NCBI GenBank assembly: GCA_029210465.1
Contig: JARGDL010000026.1
Coordinates: 1 to 33,680 of the forward strand
DNA from: Stygiobacter electus
Lineage (GTDB): Bacteria; Bacteroidota; Ignavibacteria; Ignavibacteriales; Melioribacteraceae
Length of the DNA stretch: 33,680 nt
Direction of reading: 5' to 3'
Shown here: positions 7,755 to 14,776 of the stretch, piece after piece
Numbering within the stretch: position 1 is the first letter of the stretch
Layout: each line of letters starts with the position of its first letter
Notes under the pieces: model-generated
Databases searched by the model: none
What the model was told of the DNA's origin: nothing
What the model saw: only the letters and a program-made list of their open reading frames with translations
Translations under genes and position numbers: made by a program

Positions 7755-7877
7755 TTTTTCGGTAACCCATCTAAAGCAAAATCCGTGCTTGGCTGGGAAG
7801 CTAAAACTGAATCGAATGAGCTTGTTCGGATTATGGTGGAGTCTGATTTTAAAAAGGTGCTTGAAAAAGGTTACTAA
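7755..7877 (+). pseudogene. Fragment of a gmd 3' end
   Basis: About 40 codons in one frame read FGNPSKAKSVLGWEAKT, then ELVRIMVESDFKKVL, ending in TAA. This matches the last 40 or so residues of the intact Gmd encoded downstream ([16 protein letters not shown]...). No start or body is present. It abuts the right flank of the second IVP unit, so an earlier gmd copy seems to have been cut at this point. Confidence 0.85.
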
Positions 7878-7895
7878 ATCAAACTATATTATGAT

Positions 7896-8156
7896 ATGAA
7901 AAAAATTGTATTTTCACTTCATGCTCTAAATAAAATTCAAATACTTAGCAATCATCAAATATTTGTTGATAAGAATCTAATAACAAAAATAATTACAAAA
8001 CCGGATATGATTGAGGGCGGATATAAAAATCGATTAGTTGCACAAGGTATATTAGATGATAAACATGTATTACGAATTGTCTTTGAAGAAAGCGAAGAAG
8101 AAATAAAGATAATTACAATTTATCCAGGTAGGAGATTAAGATATGAAAAAGATTAA
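7896..8156 (+). CDS. DUF4258 protein, likely toxin of a two-gene module
   Basis: Small 86-residue protein with an early SLHAL motif and a C-terminal IITIYPGRRLRY strand typical of DUF4258, a RelE-like small fold often found beside DUF2283 proteins. It overlaps the next gene by 14 bases. The pair looks like a toxin-antitoxin module, but activity has not been shown for most members. It lies between a broken gmd fragment and the intact gmd and is unrelated to sugar synthesis. Confidence 0.65.
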   Translation: MKKIVFSLHALNKIQILSNHQIFVDKNLITKIITKPDMIEGGYKNRLVAQGILDDKHVLRIVFEESEEEIKIITIYPGRRLRYEKD

Positions 8157-8352
8157 TTATGATAAAGAAACTGACATCTTAATTATTGAATTTTCTGAAA
8201 AACCAATTGAATATGCTGAAGAAGAAGGACCCATTATTATTCACTTTGGAAAAGATGACGTACCTGTTTTATTGGAAATACAAGGTGGAAAAGAATTTAT
8301 ATTAAATACGTTTAATAGTATGATCAACGAAAAAGAAGTCGTTTTCTCTTAA
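8143..8352 (+). CDS. DUF2283 protein, likely antitoxin partner
   Basis: 69 residues beginning with the DUF2283 signature YDKETDILIIEFSE, where the family has YD..tDiLyi.f. The following acidic stretch (EYAEEEGPIIIHFGKDD) is also usual. Encoded directly behind, and overlapping, the DUF4258 gene. A role as antitoxin is inferred from the pairing. Confidence 0.7.
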   Translation: MKKINYDKETDILIIEFSEKPIEYAEEEGPIIIHFGKDDVPVLLEIQGGKEFILNTFNSMINEKEVVFS

Positions 8353-8457
8353 AATTATTTCCTGATTGAAAAAAGATTTCCTTCCACTATTGGGAATGGT
8401 TTTGATTTTATTATTCCAGCGGAAACACTCAATCAACAATTGTATTTAGTAATTTTT

Positions 8458-8562
8458 CATTTGTAATTTCTAATTTAGCATTTGTAATTTCTAATTTAGC
8501 ATTTGGAATTGTTAATTTAGCATTTGGAATTTTTAATTTAGCATTTGTAATTTAGAATTTGG
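8458..8562. repeat. 21-bp tandem array upstream of gmd
   Basis: catttgtaatttctaattta and variants begin at 8458, 8479, 8500, 8521 and 8542, exactly 21 bases apart. The unit shares a run with the right flank of the second IVP unit (tttggaatttttaatttag type). It ends nine bases before the gmd ATG, leaving no recognisable ribosome site and placing any promoter within or before the array. Confidence 0.9.
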
Positions 8563-8571
8563 AATTGCTCT

Positions 8572-9702
8572 ATGAAAAAAGCACTTATTACAGGTATCAC
8601 CGGTCAAGATGGCAGCTATTTAACTGAGATTCTACTTGAAAAAGGTTACGAAGTTCATGGGATGCTTCGCCGTTCGAGTTCTTTTAATACCGATAGAATA
8701 GATCATTTATATAATAATCCTGAAATATATAATAAAAGACTTTTTTTGCATTATGGAGATCTTGTTGATACAAGTAGCATTCATAGATTATTAGAAAAAA
8801 TTGAACCAAACGAAATTTATAATTTAGCAGCACAAAGCCACGTGAAAGTATCTTTTGATATTCCCGATTATACAGCACAGGTTGATGCACTTGGTACATT
8901 AAGATTTTTGGATGCAATACGTGAAACAGGTTTAGATAAACAAACAAAGTTTTATCAGGCTTCTACATCTGAACTATATGGAAAAGTGCAGGAAATACCA
9001 CAGAGTGAAACAACACCATTTTATCCAAGGTCACCTTATGGAGTAGCAAAGCTATATGGATTTTGGATTGTTAAAAATTACAGAGAAGCATATAATCTTT
9101 TTGCATGCAATGGTATTCTTTTTAACCATGAATCACCGAGACGAGGTGAGACATTTGTAACAAGAAAAATTACAATGGCAGTGGCAAATATATTAGCAGG
9201 AAAGCAGGATAAATTAGTGCTAGGTAATTTAAATAGTAAAAGAGACTGGGGTTTTGCACCTGAATATTGTGAAGGAATGTGGAGAATTTTGCAGCATGAT
9301 ACCGCAGAAGATTTTGTATTAGCAACAGGAGAAACACACACAATCCGTGAATTTTGTGAACTTGCATTTGCAGAAGTTGGAATTGAATTAGAATGGCAGG
9401 GCGAGGGAGTGGAAGAAAGGGGGATTGTTAAAAGTGTTCAAAGTGCTGAAGTTCAAAGTGCTGAAGTTCTTAGTGCTGAAGTAATCACTAAACTAAGAAC
9501 TATTCAACAAAGAACTTCCGAACTATTAAACAAAGAAGTCGTTGTCGTGAGCAAAAATTACTTCCGCCCTACAGAGGTTGATTTATTAATTGGTAATCCA
9601 GCGAAAGCGAAGGAAAAACTTGGGTGGGAAGCGAAGACTGGTTTGAAAGAATTAGTAAAGATTATGGTGGGAAGTGATTTGAGGAAATTGGCAAGCATTT
9701 AA
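8572..9702 (+). CDS. gmd: GDP-mannose 4,6-dehydratase
   Basis: Makes GDP-4-keto-6-deoxy-D-mannose, the substrate of Fcl, using tightly bound NADP. Seen are the Rossmann motif GITGQDG (8-14), [11 protein letters not shown] (33-43), the catalytic STSELYG (131-137), Tyr156 and Lys160 (YGVAK), and NHESPRRGE (185-193), all as in the family. The C-terminal [20 protein letters not shown] block (331-350) is intact. Between EERGIV and VVVV, residues about 289-320 ([16 protein letters not shown] and following) come from an in-frame repeat array; normal Gmd has only a short loop there. Length 376 is a little above usual. Extra broken copies of the tail lie upstream (7755) and downstream (9803, 10506). 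Likely active. Confidence 0.95.
   Translation: MKKALITGITGQDGSYLTEILLEKGYEVHGMLRRSSSFNTDRIDHLYNNPEIYNKRLFLHYGDLVDTSSIHRLLEKIEPNEIYNLAAQSHVKVSFDIPDYTAQVDALGTLRFLDAIRETGLDKQTKFYQASTSELYGKVQEIPQSETTPFYPRSPYGVAKLYGFWIVKNYREAYNLFACNGILFNHESPRRGETFVTRKITMAVANILAGKQDKLVLGNLNSKRDWGFAPEYCEGMWRILQHDTAEDFVLATGETHTIREFCELAFAEVGIELEWQGEGVEERGIVKSVQSAEVQSAEVLSAEVITKLRTIQQRTSELLNKEVVVVSKNYFRPTEVDLLIGNPAKAKEKLGWEAKTGLKELVKIMVGSDLRKLASI
9432..9531. repeat. Array inserted in frame within gmd
   Basis: Units of gttcaaagtgctgaa in one orientation are followed by their reverse complement; agttcttag (9465-9473) pairs exactly with ctaagaact (9493-9501). Encodes about 32 residues without breaking the frame. Located exactly where the extra gmd tails downstream also join their arrays. 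Confidence 0.85.
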
Positions 9703-9729
9703 TAGGAGATTAGTTCAATTGTTAATGTT

Positions 9730-9802
9730 AAGTGACAAGAAACGCGTGACAAGTAACAAGTTAGAGTTAGACTCGTCACACGTTACACGTCACACGTCAC
9801 TC
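9730..9802. repeat. Inverted array without an IVP gene (between gmd tails 1 and 2)
   Basis: Left units gtgacaagaaacg and gtgacaagtaacaag, a short centre, then right units cacacgttacacgtcac, the reverse complement in kind. The array is open in the frame of the following gmd tail, so it could once have coded for an insert like that in gmd. Confidence 0.85.
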
Positions 9803-10013
9803 AAACCAGGTTCTGTGGTAGTTTCCGTTTCTCCCAAATACTTCCGCCCTACAGAGGTTGATTTATTAATTGGTAATCCTGCAAAAGCTAAAGCCTGTCC
9901 CGATGCTTTTAATCGGGGAAAAACTTGGGTGGGAAGCAAGGGCAAGTTTGGAAGAATTAGTGAAGATTATGGTGGAAAGTGATTTAAAGAAGATAGTGAG
10001 AAGTGGGCAGTAA
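9803..10013 (+). pseudogene. Second copy of the gmd 3' end, frameshifted
   Basis: Begins with KPGSVVVSVSPKYFRPTE in frame with the preceding array, and 41 bases (9839-9879) are identical to gmd (9559-9599). After NPAKAKA a 25-base hairpin-bearing segment (9893-9917, containing cccgat...atcggg) is inserted and shifts the frame. The rest, read in the shifted frame, still gives the gmd ending (MVESDLKKIV) to a TAA at 10011. No gmd body precedes it. Confidence 0.9.
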
Positions 10014-10050
10014 TCAGAGGGCAGTGGTTTAGTTCAAATGGTATTGATAA

Positions 10051-10087
10051 GAGACGAGTGACGAGTAACGAGAGACGAGTGACGAGT
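10051..10087. repeat. Left flanking array of the third IVP gene
   Basis: Units gagacgagtgacgagtaac. 16 bases at 10057-10072 match the reverse complement of 10483-10498 at 14 positions. A GTG in this array is in frame with the gene but is not a credible start. Confidence 0.8.
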
Positions 10088-10447
10088 ATGAAGAGTCATA
10101 AAGATTTAGTTGTGTGGCAAAAAAGTATTGAACTGGTAACAGACATTTATTCTTTAACAAAAGATTATCCAAAAGAGGAATTATTTGGATTATCAAGTCA
10201 GATGAGGCGTGCAGCAATTTCTATACCTTCTAATATAGCAGAAGGAAGTGCAAGGAATTATAACAAAGAATTTATTCAATTTTTATATGTTTCATTAGGT
10301 TCCTGTGCTGAATTGGAAACTCAACTAATTATATCAATGAATCTTGGGCTGATTAAAAGTGAGACTTTAGATATTTTTTTTATAAAAATCAAAGATGTCC
10401 GAAACATGCTTATTGGGCTAATAAAATCAGTAAAGAACAAAAAGTGA
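10088..10447 (+). CDS. Four-helix-bundle protein, IVP/S23 family (copy 3)
   Basis: 119 residues: MKSHKDLVVWQKSIELV, then SQMRRAAISIPSNIAEGS and the usual helical end. Closely similar in motif layout to copy 1. The ATG at 10088 lies directly at the inner edge of the left array; the upstream GTG at 10058 would translate the repeat. It interrupts a series of gmd tails: tail 2 ends just before the left array and tail 3 begins right after the right array. Function unknown. Confidence 0.85.
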   Translation: MKSHKDLVVWQKSIELVTDIYSLTKDYPKEELFGLSSQMRRAAISIPSNIAEGSARNYNKEFIQFLYVSLGSCAELETQLIISMNLGLIKSETLDIFFIKIKDVRNMLIGLIKSVKNKK

Positions 10448-10505
10448 CTAGTGACAAGAAACGGGCGTCGGGAGACTTGTTACACGTTACACGTCACTTG
10501 TCACT
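10444..10505. repeat. Right flanking array of the third IVP gene
   Basis: Resembles the whole gene-less unit at 9730-9802: gtgacaagaaacg, a short centre, then gttacacgttacacgtcac. Its right half is the inverse of the left flank at 10051-10087. It too stays open in the frame of the gmd tail that follows. Confidence 0.8.
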
Positions 10506-10745
10506 AAACCCTGAAACTGTTGTCGTCTTTGTTTCTCCAAAATGTATATCGAAATAAGGTGAAAAATCATTTAGAAGAAATAACTGAAGAAGTATCAAAA
10601 ATTCTTTACTCCTTTACTAATAAACTGAACGCTAAAAATCTACCCGCTTATTAACTGTTATTTATCAATAAAAAATGATTAGTTTATTGGCAAAGATAAG
10701 TTTGAAAAAATTAAAAAGAATTTTTATGGGAAGTAAATCAACTTC
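10506..10745 (+). pseudogene. Third, decayed copy of the gmd 3' end
   Basis: Starts NPETVVVFVSPK, matching the start of the second tail (KPGSVVVSVSPK), then diverges with stops. A later stretch (about 10690-10745) read as SLKKLKRIFMGSK resembles the final Gmd residues ([13 protein letters not shown]). The middle is not recognisable. The first part is convincing, the last part probable. Confidence 0.65.
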
Positions 10746-10769
10746 AAATTATTCTTTAGGTATAAAGTT

Positions 10770-11540
10770 ATGAAAGTTGTAATATTAGCCGGCGGTTTTG
10801 GTACAAGACTTAGTGAAGAAACCAACATTAAACCTAAACCCATGGTTGAAATTGGTGAAAAACCAATTATATGGCATATAATGAAAATTTATTCTCATTA
10901 TGGGTATAATGAGTTTATTATTTGTCTTGGTTATAAAGGTTTTTTAATTAAAGAATATTTTGCTAACTATTATCTTCATCAATCAGATGTTACTTTTGAT
11001 TTGAAAAACAATAGTATGGAAATTCATCATAATAATTCCGAACCTTGGAAAATTACTTTGGTTGAAACAGGACTTAATACAATGACTGGAGGCCGAATAC
11101 TAAAAGTTAAAGACTATGTTGGCAACGAATCGTTTATGATGACTTACGGTGATGGTGTTTCAGATATAAAAATAGATAAATTAGTTAATTATCACAGGCA
11201 ATCTAAGCAGATAGCTACTGTGACGGCAGCACAACCTTCAGGAAGATTTGGAGCATTGAAAATTGATTCTGATAATATGGTTAGTAGTTTTATGGAAAAA
11301 CCCTCTGGAGATGGAAATTGGGTCAATGCTGGTTTTTTTGTTTTAGAACCTGAGATATTTAATTATTTAGAAAATGAAACCACTATTTTTGAAAGAGGAC
11401 CATTACAAAAATTGGCTGAAGAAAATCAGCTAAGAGCATATCACCATTTTGGTTTTTGGATGCCTATGGACAAACTTTCAGATAAAATTGAACTTGAAAA
11501 AATGTGGAATGAAAATAAAGCACCCTGGAAAGTTTGGTAA
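10770..11540 (+). CDS. rfbF: Glucose-1-phosphate cytidylyltransferase
   Basis: Forms CDP-D-glucose from CTP and glucose-1-phosphate, the first step to CDP-3,6-dideoxyhexoses. Full-length at 256 residues. Seen are the nucleotide-binding loop AGGFGTRLSEET (7-18) and KPKPMVEIG (22-30), the YGDGVSD metal site near 126-132, and the late NAGFFVLEPEIF stretch. The usual hexamer-forming family signature is intact throughout. Five bases separate its stop from the rfbG ATG, so it is the first gene of the CDP-sugar operon. It begins just after the decayed gmd tails. Confidence 0.95.
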   Translation: MKVVILAGGFGTRLSEETNIKPKPMVEIGEKPIIWHIMKIYSHYGYNEFIICLGYKGFLIKEYFANYYLHQSDVTFDLKNNSMEIHHNNSEPWKITLVETGLNTMTGGRILKVKDYVGNESFMMTYGDGVSDIKIDKLVNYHRQSKQIATVTAAQPSGRFGALKIDSDNMVSSFMEKPSGDGNWVNAGFFVLEPEIFNYLENETTIFERGPLQKLAEENQLRAYHHFGFWMPMDKLSDKIELEKMWNENKAPWKVW

Positions 11541-11545
11541 GTTTT

Positions 11546-12631
11546 ATGTTTAAAAATGTTTTCAAAAATAAAAAAGTATTGATTACAGGTGATACAGGAT
11601 TTAAAGGTTCCTGGTTAGCTATCTGGCTCAAAAATTTAGGTGCAGAAGTCTACGGTTATTCATTACCGCCCAAAAACCAAAAAGATAATTTTGTTGTGAC
11701 TGCTTTAGAAACAAAAATTAACCACTTAGATGGTGATGTTCGTGATTTTGGAAAGTTGGTAGATTACTTTAATGTAGTTCAACCTGATTTTGCTTTTCAT
11801 TTAGCTGCACAGCCACTTGTTATTGACTCTTATGAAAATCCTAAATACACATTCGAAACAAATATCATTGGTACAGTTAATTTTTTTGAGTCAGTGCGTA
11901 AATGTAATTCTGTTAAAGTTGCAATAAATATTACAAGTGATAAATGCTATCAAAACAATGAATGGGTTTGGGGATATCGGGAAAATGATGCAATGGGAGG
12001 AAAAGATCCATATAGTGCATCAAAAGGAGCAAGTGAACTTATCACACAAGCATATTTATACTCTTTTTTTTCAAAAGATAATACCGCAAATATCGCTTCA
12101 GCAAGAGCTGGAAATGTAATAGGTGGAGGAGATTGGGCAGATTATAGAATTGTCCCGGATTTTTTCAGAGCATTAGAAAAAAGAGAGTCATTAAAATTAC
12201 GATATCCTGAATCAACACGGCCATGGCAGCACGTCTTAGAGCCTTTAAGTGGTTATTTAACACTTGCAATGAAATTGTTTTTAGAAGGTAAGAAATATTC
12301 AGGTGGATGGAATTTTGGACCTATTGGAACGACAAATCAATCTGTCAGAACATTAGTTGAGAAAATGATTGAATATTCAGGTATTGGGAAATACGAAGCA
12401 CCAGAAATTAATGATAAATTTTTTGAAGCAAGTTTACTTAATCTTGATATTTCAAAAGCAATGCATTTACTAAATTGGAAACCAGTATTAGATTTTTTAG
12501 AAACAGTTAAATTTACGGTTGATGGTTATTTATTAAATAATGTAACAGATATTTACAATGCTCGAATTTCTCAAATTAATTCATATTGTAAATTAGCAAA
12601 AAATAAAAATATAGAATGGGCAACACATTAG
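11546..12631 (+). CDS. rfbG: CDP-glucose 4,6-dehydratase
   Basis: Second step: CDP-glucose to CDP-4-keto-6-deoxyglucose, with bound NAD. 361 residues. Seen are GDTGFKG (15-21), the catalytic TSDK (130-133) with YQNNEWVWGYRE after it, and Tyr156/Lys160 in YSASK. WAYxENDxMGGxDPYSxSK-like blocks are diagnostic for RfbG against dTDP-glucose dehydratases. A TTG at 11534 is in frame but overlaps the previous stop; the ATG at 11546 fits family starts. Followed 19 bases later by rfbH. Confidence 0.95.
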   Translation: MFKNVFKNKKVLITGDTGFKGSWLAIWLKNLGAEVYGYSLPPKNQKDNFVVTALETKINHLDGDVRDFGKLVDYFNVVQPDFAFHLAAQPLVIDSYENPKYTFETNIIGTVNFFESVRKCNSVKVAINITSDKCYQNNEWVWGYRENDAMGGKDPYSASKGASELITQAYLYSFFSKDNTANIASARAGNVIGGGDWADYRIVPDFFRALEKRESLKLRYPESTRPWQHVLEPLSGYLTLAMKLFLEGKKYSGGWNFGPIGTTNQSVRTLVEKMIEYSGIGKYEAPEINDKFFEASLLNLDISKAMHLLNWKPVLDFLETVKFTVDGYLLNNVTDIYNARISQINSYCKLAKNKNIEWATH

Positions 12632-12650
12632 AAAAATTAGGGAAATATAA

Positions 12651-13964
12651 ATGTCACATATAGAAATACGGAATAAAATTATTGAATTAACAAAAAAATA
12701 CTATCAAACAAAATTTGGCAATATTATTTTTGAACCTGGCAAGTCGCGTATAAATTATGCGGGAAGAGTTTTCGATGAAAAAGAATTAGTTAATTTAGTG
12801 GAATCTTCGCTTGATTTCTGGCTTACAGAGGGAAGATTCTCTGAGCAATTTGCTGAAAAAATTGCTGATTTTTTGGGAGTAAATAATGTAATTCTTGTAA
12901 ATTCAGGTTCATCTGCAAATCTAATAGCATTTTCTGCTTTGACTTCTGAAAAATTAGGAGAAAGAAGAATAAAACCGGGAGATGAGGTTATTTCTGTTGC
13001 AGCAGGTTTTCCTGCTACTGTTACACCTATAATTCAAAATCAATGTGTGCCAGTTTTTGTTGATGTTGATATACCAACTTACAATATCAATGTAGAGATG
13101 ATGAAACGGGCTATTACAGAAAAGACAAAGTGTATCTTTATTGCACACACACTCGGAAATCCATTTAATATTGATGCTGTAATGGAACTCGCTGAAAAAA
13201 ATAATCTATGGGTTATAGAAGATAATTGTGATGCATTTGGTAGTACCTACAAAGGAAAATATACAGGCACATTTGGTCATATATCTACTATCTCTTTTTA
13301 CCCTGCACATCATATTACAACTGGTGAGGGTGGTGCAGTTTGTACAAATGATGAATATCTTGCAAAAATTATTAAGTCATTCAGAGATTGGGGTAGGGAC
13401 TGTTATTGTGCGGGGGGCGAAAATAACACCTGTGGCAAAAGATTTTCACAGCAATTTGGAACTCTACCATTTGGTTATGACCATAAATATGTTTATTCTG
13501 AAATCGGTTACAACTTAAAAATGACGGATATGCAGGCTGCGATAGGAGTTGCTCAAATTGATAAACTCCCGGAGTTTTGTGAAAAGAGAAAAACAAACTT
13601 TAATAATTACAATAAAATCTTTAATAAATATCAAGATTACTTAATTTTACCCAAAGCTACAGAATACAGTGACCCAGCCTGGTTTAGTTATATTGTAACT
13701 GTTAAAGAAGATGCCCCGTTTAAAAGAGATGATTTGATTAACTTCCTTAACAATAATTTAATTGAAACAAGAAATCTTTTTGCCGGGAATATGACAAAAC
13801 AACCAGCATTCATTGGAAAGAATTTCAGAATAGCTGAAAATCTAAAGAATACAGATTACATAATGAATAATACTTTCTTCTTAGGCACTTATCCGGGGAA
13901 TACTGTAGATAAAATGGATTATATAGAAACAGTTATGGAATCTTTTATTAAAAACTTAATGTAA
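12651..13964 (+). CDS. rfbH: CDP-4-keto-6-deoxyglucose 3-dehydrase (E1)
   Basis: PMP-dependent iron-sulfur enzyme that removes the C3 hydroxyl, giving the 3,6-dideoxy skeleton. It has the aminotransferase fold but is not an aminotransferase: the lysine that would hold PLP is a histidine (His220 in YPAHH). The four 2Fe-2S ligands are all present: Cys193 (EDNCDAF), Cys251, Cys253 and Cys261 (CYCAGGENNTC). These positions coincide with those known in the Yersinia enzyme, so the protein is collinear with it. 437 residues, complete. It needs a reductase (E3); the next gene is the candidate. Confidence 0.96.
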   Translation: MSHIEIRNKIIELTKKYYQTKFGNIIFEPGKSRINYAGRVFDEKELVNLVESSLDFWLTEGRFSEQFAEKIADFLGVNNVILVNSGSSANLIAFSALTSEKLGERRIKPGDEVISVAAGFPATVTPIIQNQCVPVFVDVDIPTYNINVEMMKRAITEKTKCIFIAHTLGNPFNIDAVMELAEKNNLWVIEDNCDAFGSTYKGKYTGTFGHISTISFYPAHHITTGEGGAVCTNDEYLAKIIKSFRDWGRDCYCAGGENNTCGKRFSQQFGTLPFGYDHKYVYSEIGYNLKMTDMQAAIGVAQIDKLPEFCEKRKTNFNNYNKIFNKYQDYLILPKATEYSDPAWFSYIVTVKEDAPFKRDDLINFLNNNLIETRNLFAGNMTKQPAFIGKNFRIAENLKNTDYIMNNTFFLGTYPGNTVDKMDYIETVMESFIKNLM

Positions 13965-13984
13965 CTTTGTGAAAACTTTGACAG

Positions 13985-14020
13985 ACTTAGTGAATCTTCT
14001 TTTTTTTTGTTTCACTAAGT
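13985..14020. other. Hairpin with a T-run in the loop
   Basis: acttagtgaa pairs perfectly with ttcactaagt around a 16-base T-rich loop, in the 98-base gap after rfbH. A classical terminator has its T-run after the stem, which is not so here. It may reduce transcription or mark a small repeat insertion. Confidence 0.5.
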
Positions 14021-14062
14021 ACCACAAGGTATGACATTAAGTTACACAACAAAATAAAATGT

Positions 14063-14743
14063 ATGGCGATAATAAAAAAGTACCAAGCAAAAGTAGAACA
14101 AATAATTAATCCTTTCCAGAGTATTTATACGGTTACTCTTTCTTCAGATAAAAAATTTCAATATTTGCCGGGGCAGTTTTTGCATTTAGCATTAGATGAA
14201 TATGACGGAGCAGGACAATGGCCTGAATCAAGATGTTTTTCAATGCAAAGTAGCCCCGAAGAAAAAAATATAAAAATAACATTCGCAGTGAAAGGTAATT
14301 TTACCACAAGGATGAAAAATGAATTATATGAGGGTAAGGAAGTATGGTTAAAATTACCTTACGGAGATCTATTTCAAAGAAATCACGATAAAAAAAATTG
14401 TGTTTTTATAGCAGGCGGAACTGGGATAACCCCTTTTCTTTCATTATTTAATTCCGAAGAATTTAATGAATACTCAAATCCAAAAATATATCTCGGATTC
14501 CGCTCAAAAGAATACAACATTTACGAGAGGGAGCTTAGTACAATTCGTAACAATTCGTGTGATTCGTCAATAATTTATGAAGATGTTGATGGTGTTCTTA
14601 ACATTAACACAATATTTAATGAATGCGGAATTAAATCTACATATTTCATTTCCGGACCACCAATTATGATCAAAAACTTCAAAAAATATCTAATTGATAA
14701 TGGTGTTCATGAAAACAAAGTAATAACTGATGATTGGGAATAA
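14063..14743 (+). CDS. FNR-like flavin reductase, probable E3 for RfbH
   Basis: Ferredoxin-reductase fold, 226 residues: FAD-binding RCFS (57-60), NAD(P)-binding GGTGITP (118-124) and the closing SGPPIM (197-202). In the known CDP-ascarylose and abequose pathways E3 (AscD/RfbI/DdhD) has an extra plant-type 2Fe-2S domain of about 90 residues. That domain and its cysteine cluster are missing here and no ferredoxin gene is nearby. Position directly after rfbH makes an E3 role likely. Electron delivery must then be direct from flavin or through an unlinked ferredoxin. The general class is certain, the partner inferred. Confidence 0.8.
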   Translation: MAIIKKYQAKVEQIINPFQSIYTVTLSSDKKFQYLPGQFLHLALDEYDGAGQWPESRCFSMQSSPEEKNIKITFAVKGNFTTRMKNELYEGKEVWLKLPYGDLFQRNHDKKNCVFIAGGTGITPFLSLFNSEEFNEYSNPKIYLGFRSKEYNIYERELSTIRNNSCDSSIIYEDVDGVLNINTIFNECGIKSTYFISGPPIMIKNFKKYLIDNGVHENKVITDDWE

Positions 14744-14776
14744 ATTAACAAATATTTATTTTTTTAATATACAACA

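Noticed and set aside
9719..9982. Independent 87-residue gene downstream of gmd
   Set aside because: It is an array followed by a frameshifted gmd tail, not a gene of its own.
5694..10505. Diversity-generating retroelement
   Set aside because: IVP proteins resemble Avd, but there is no reverse transcriptase and no template/variable repeat pair with A-specific changes.
13985..14020. Rho-independent terminator after rfbH
   Set aside because: The T-run is in the loop, not after the stem, and the operon appears to continue.
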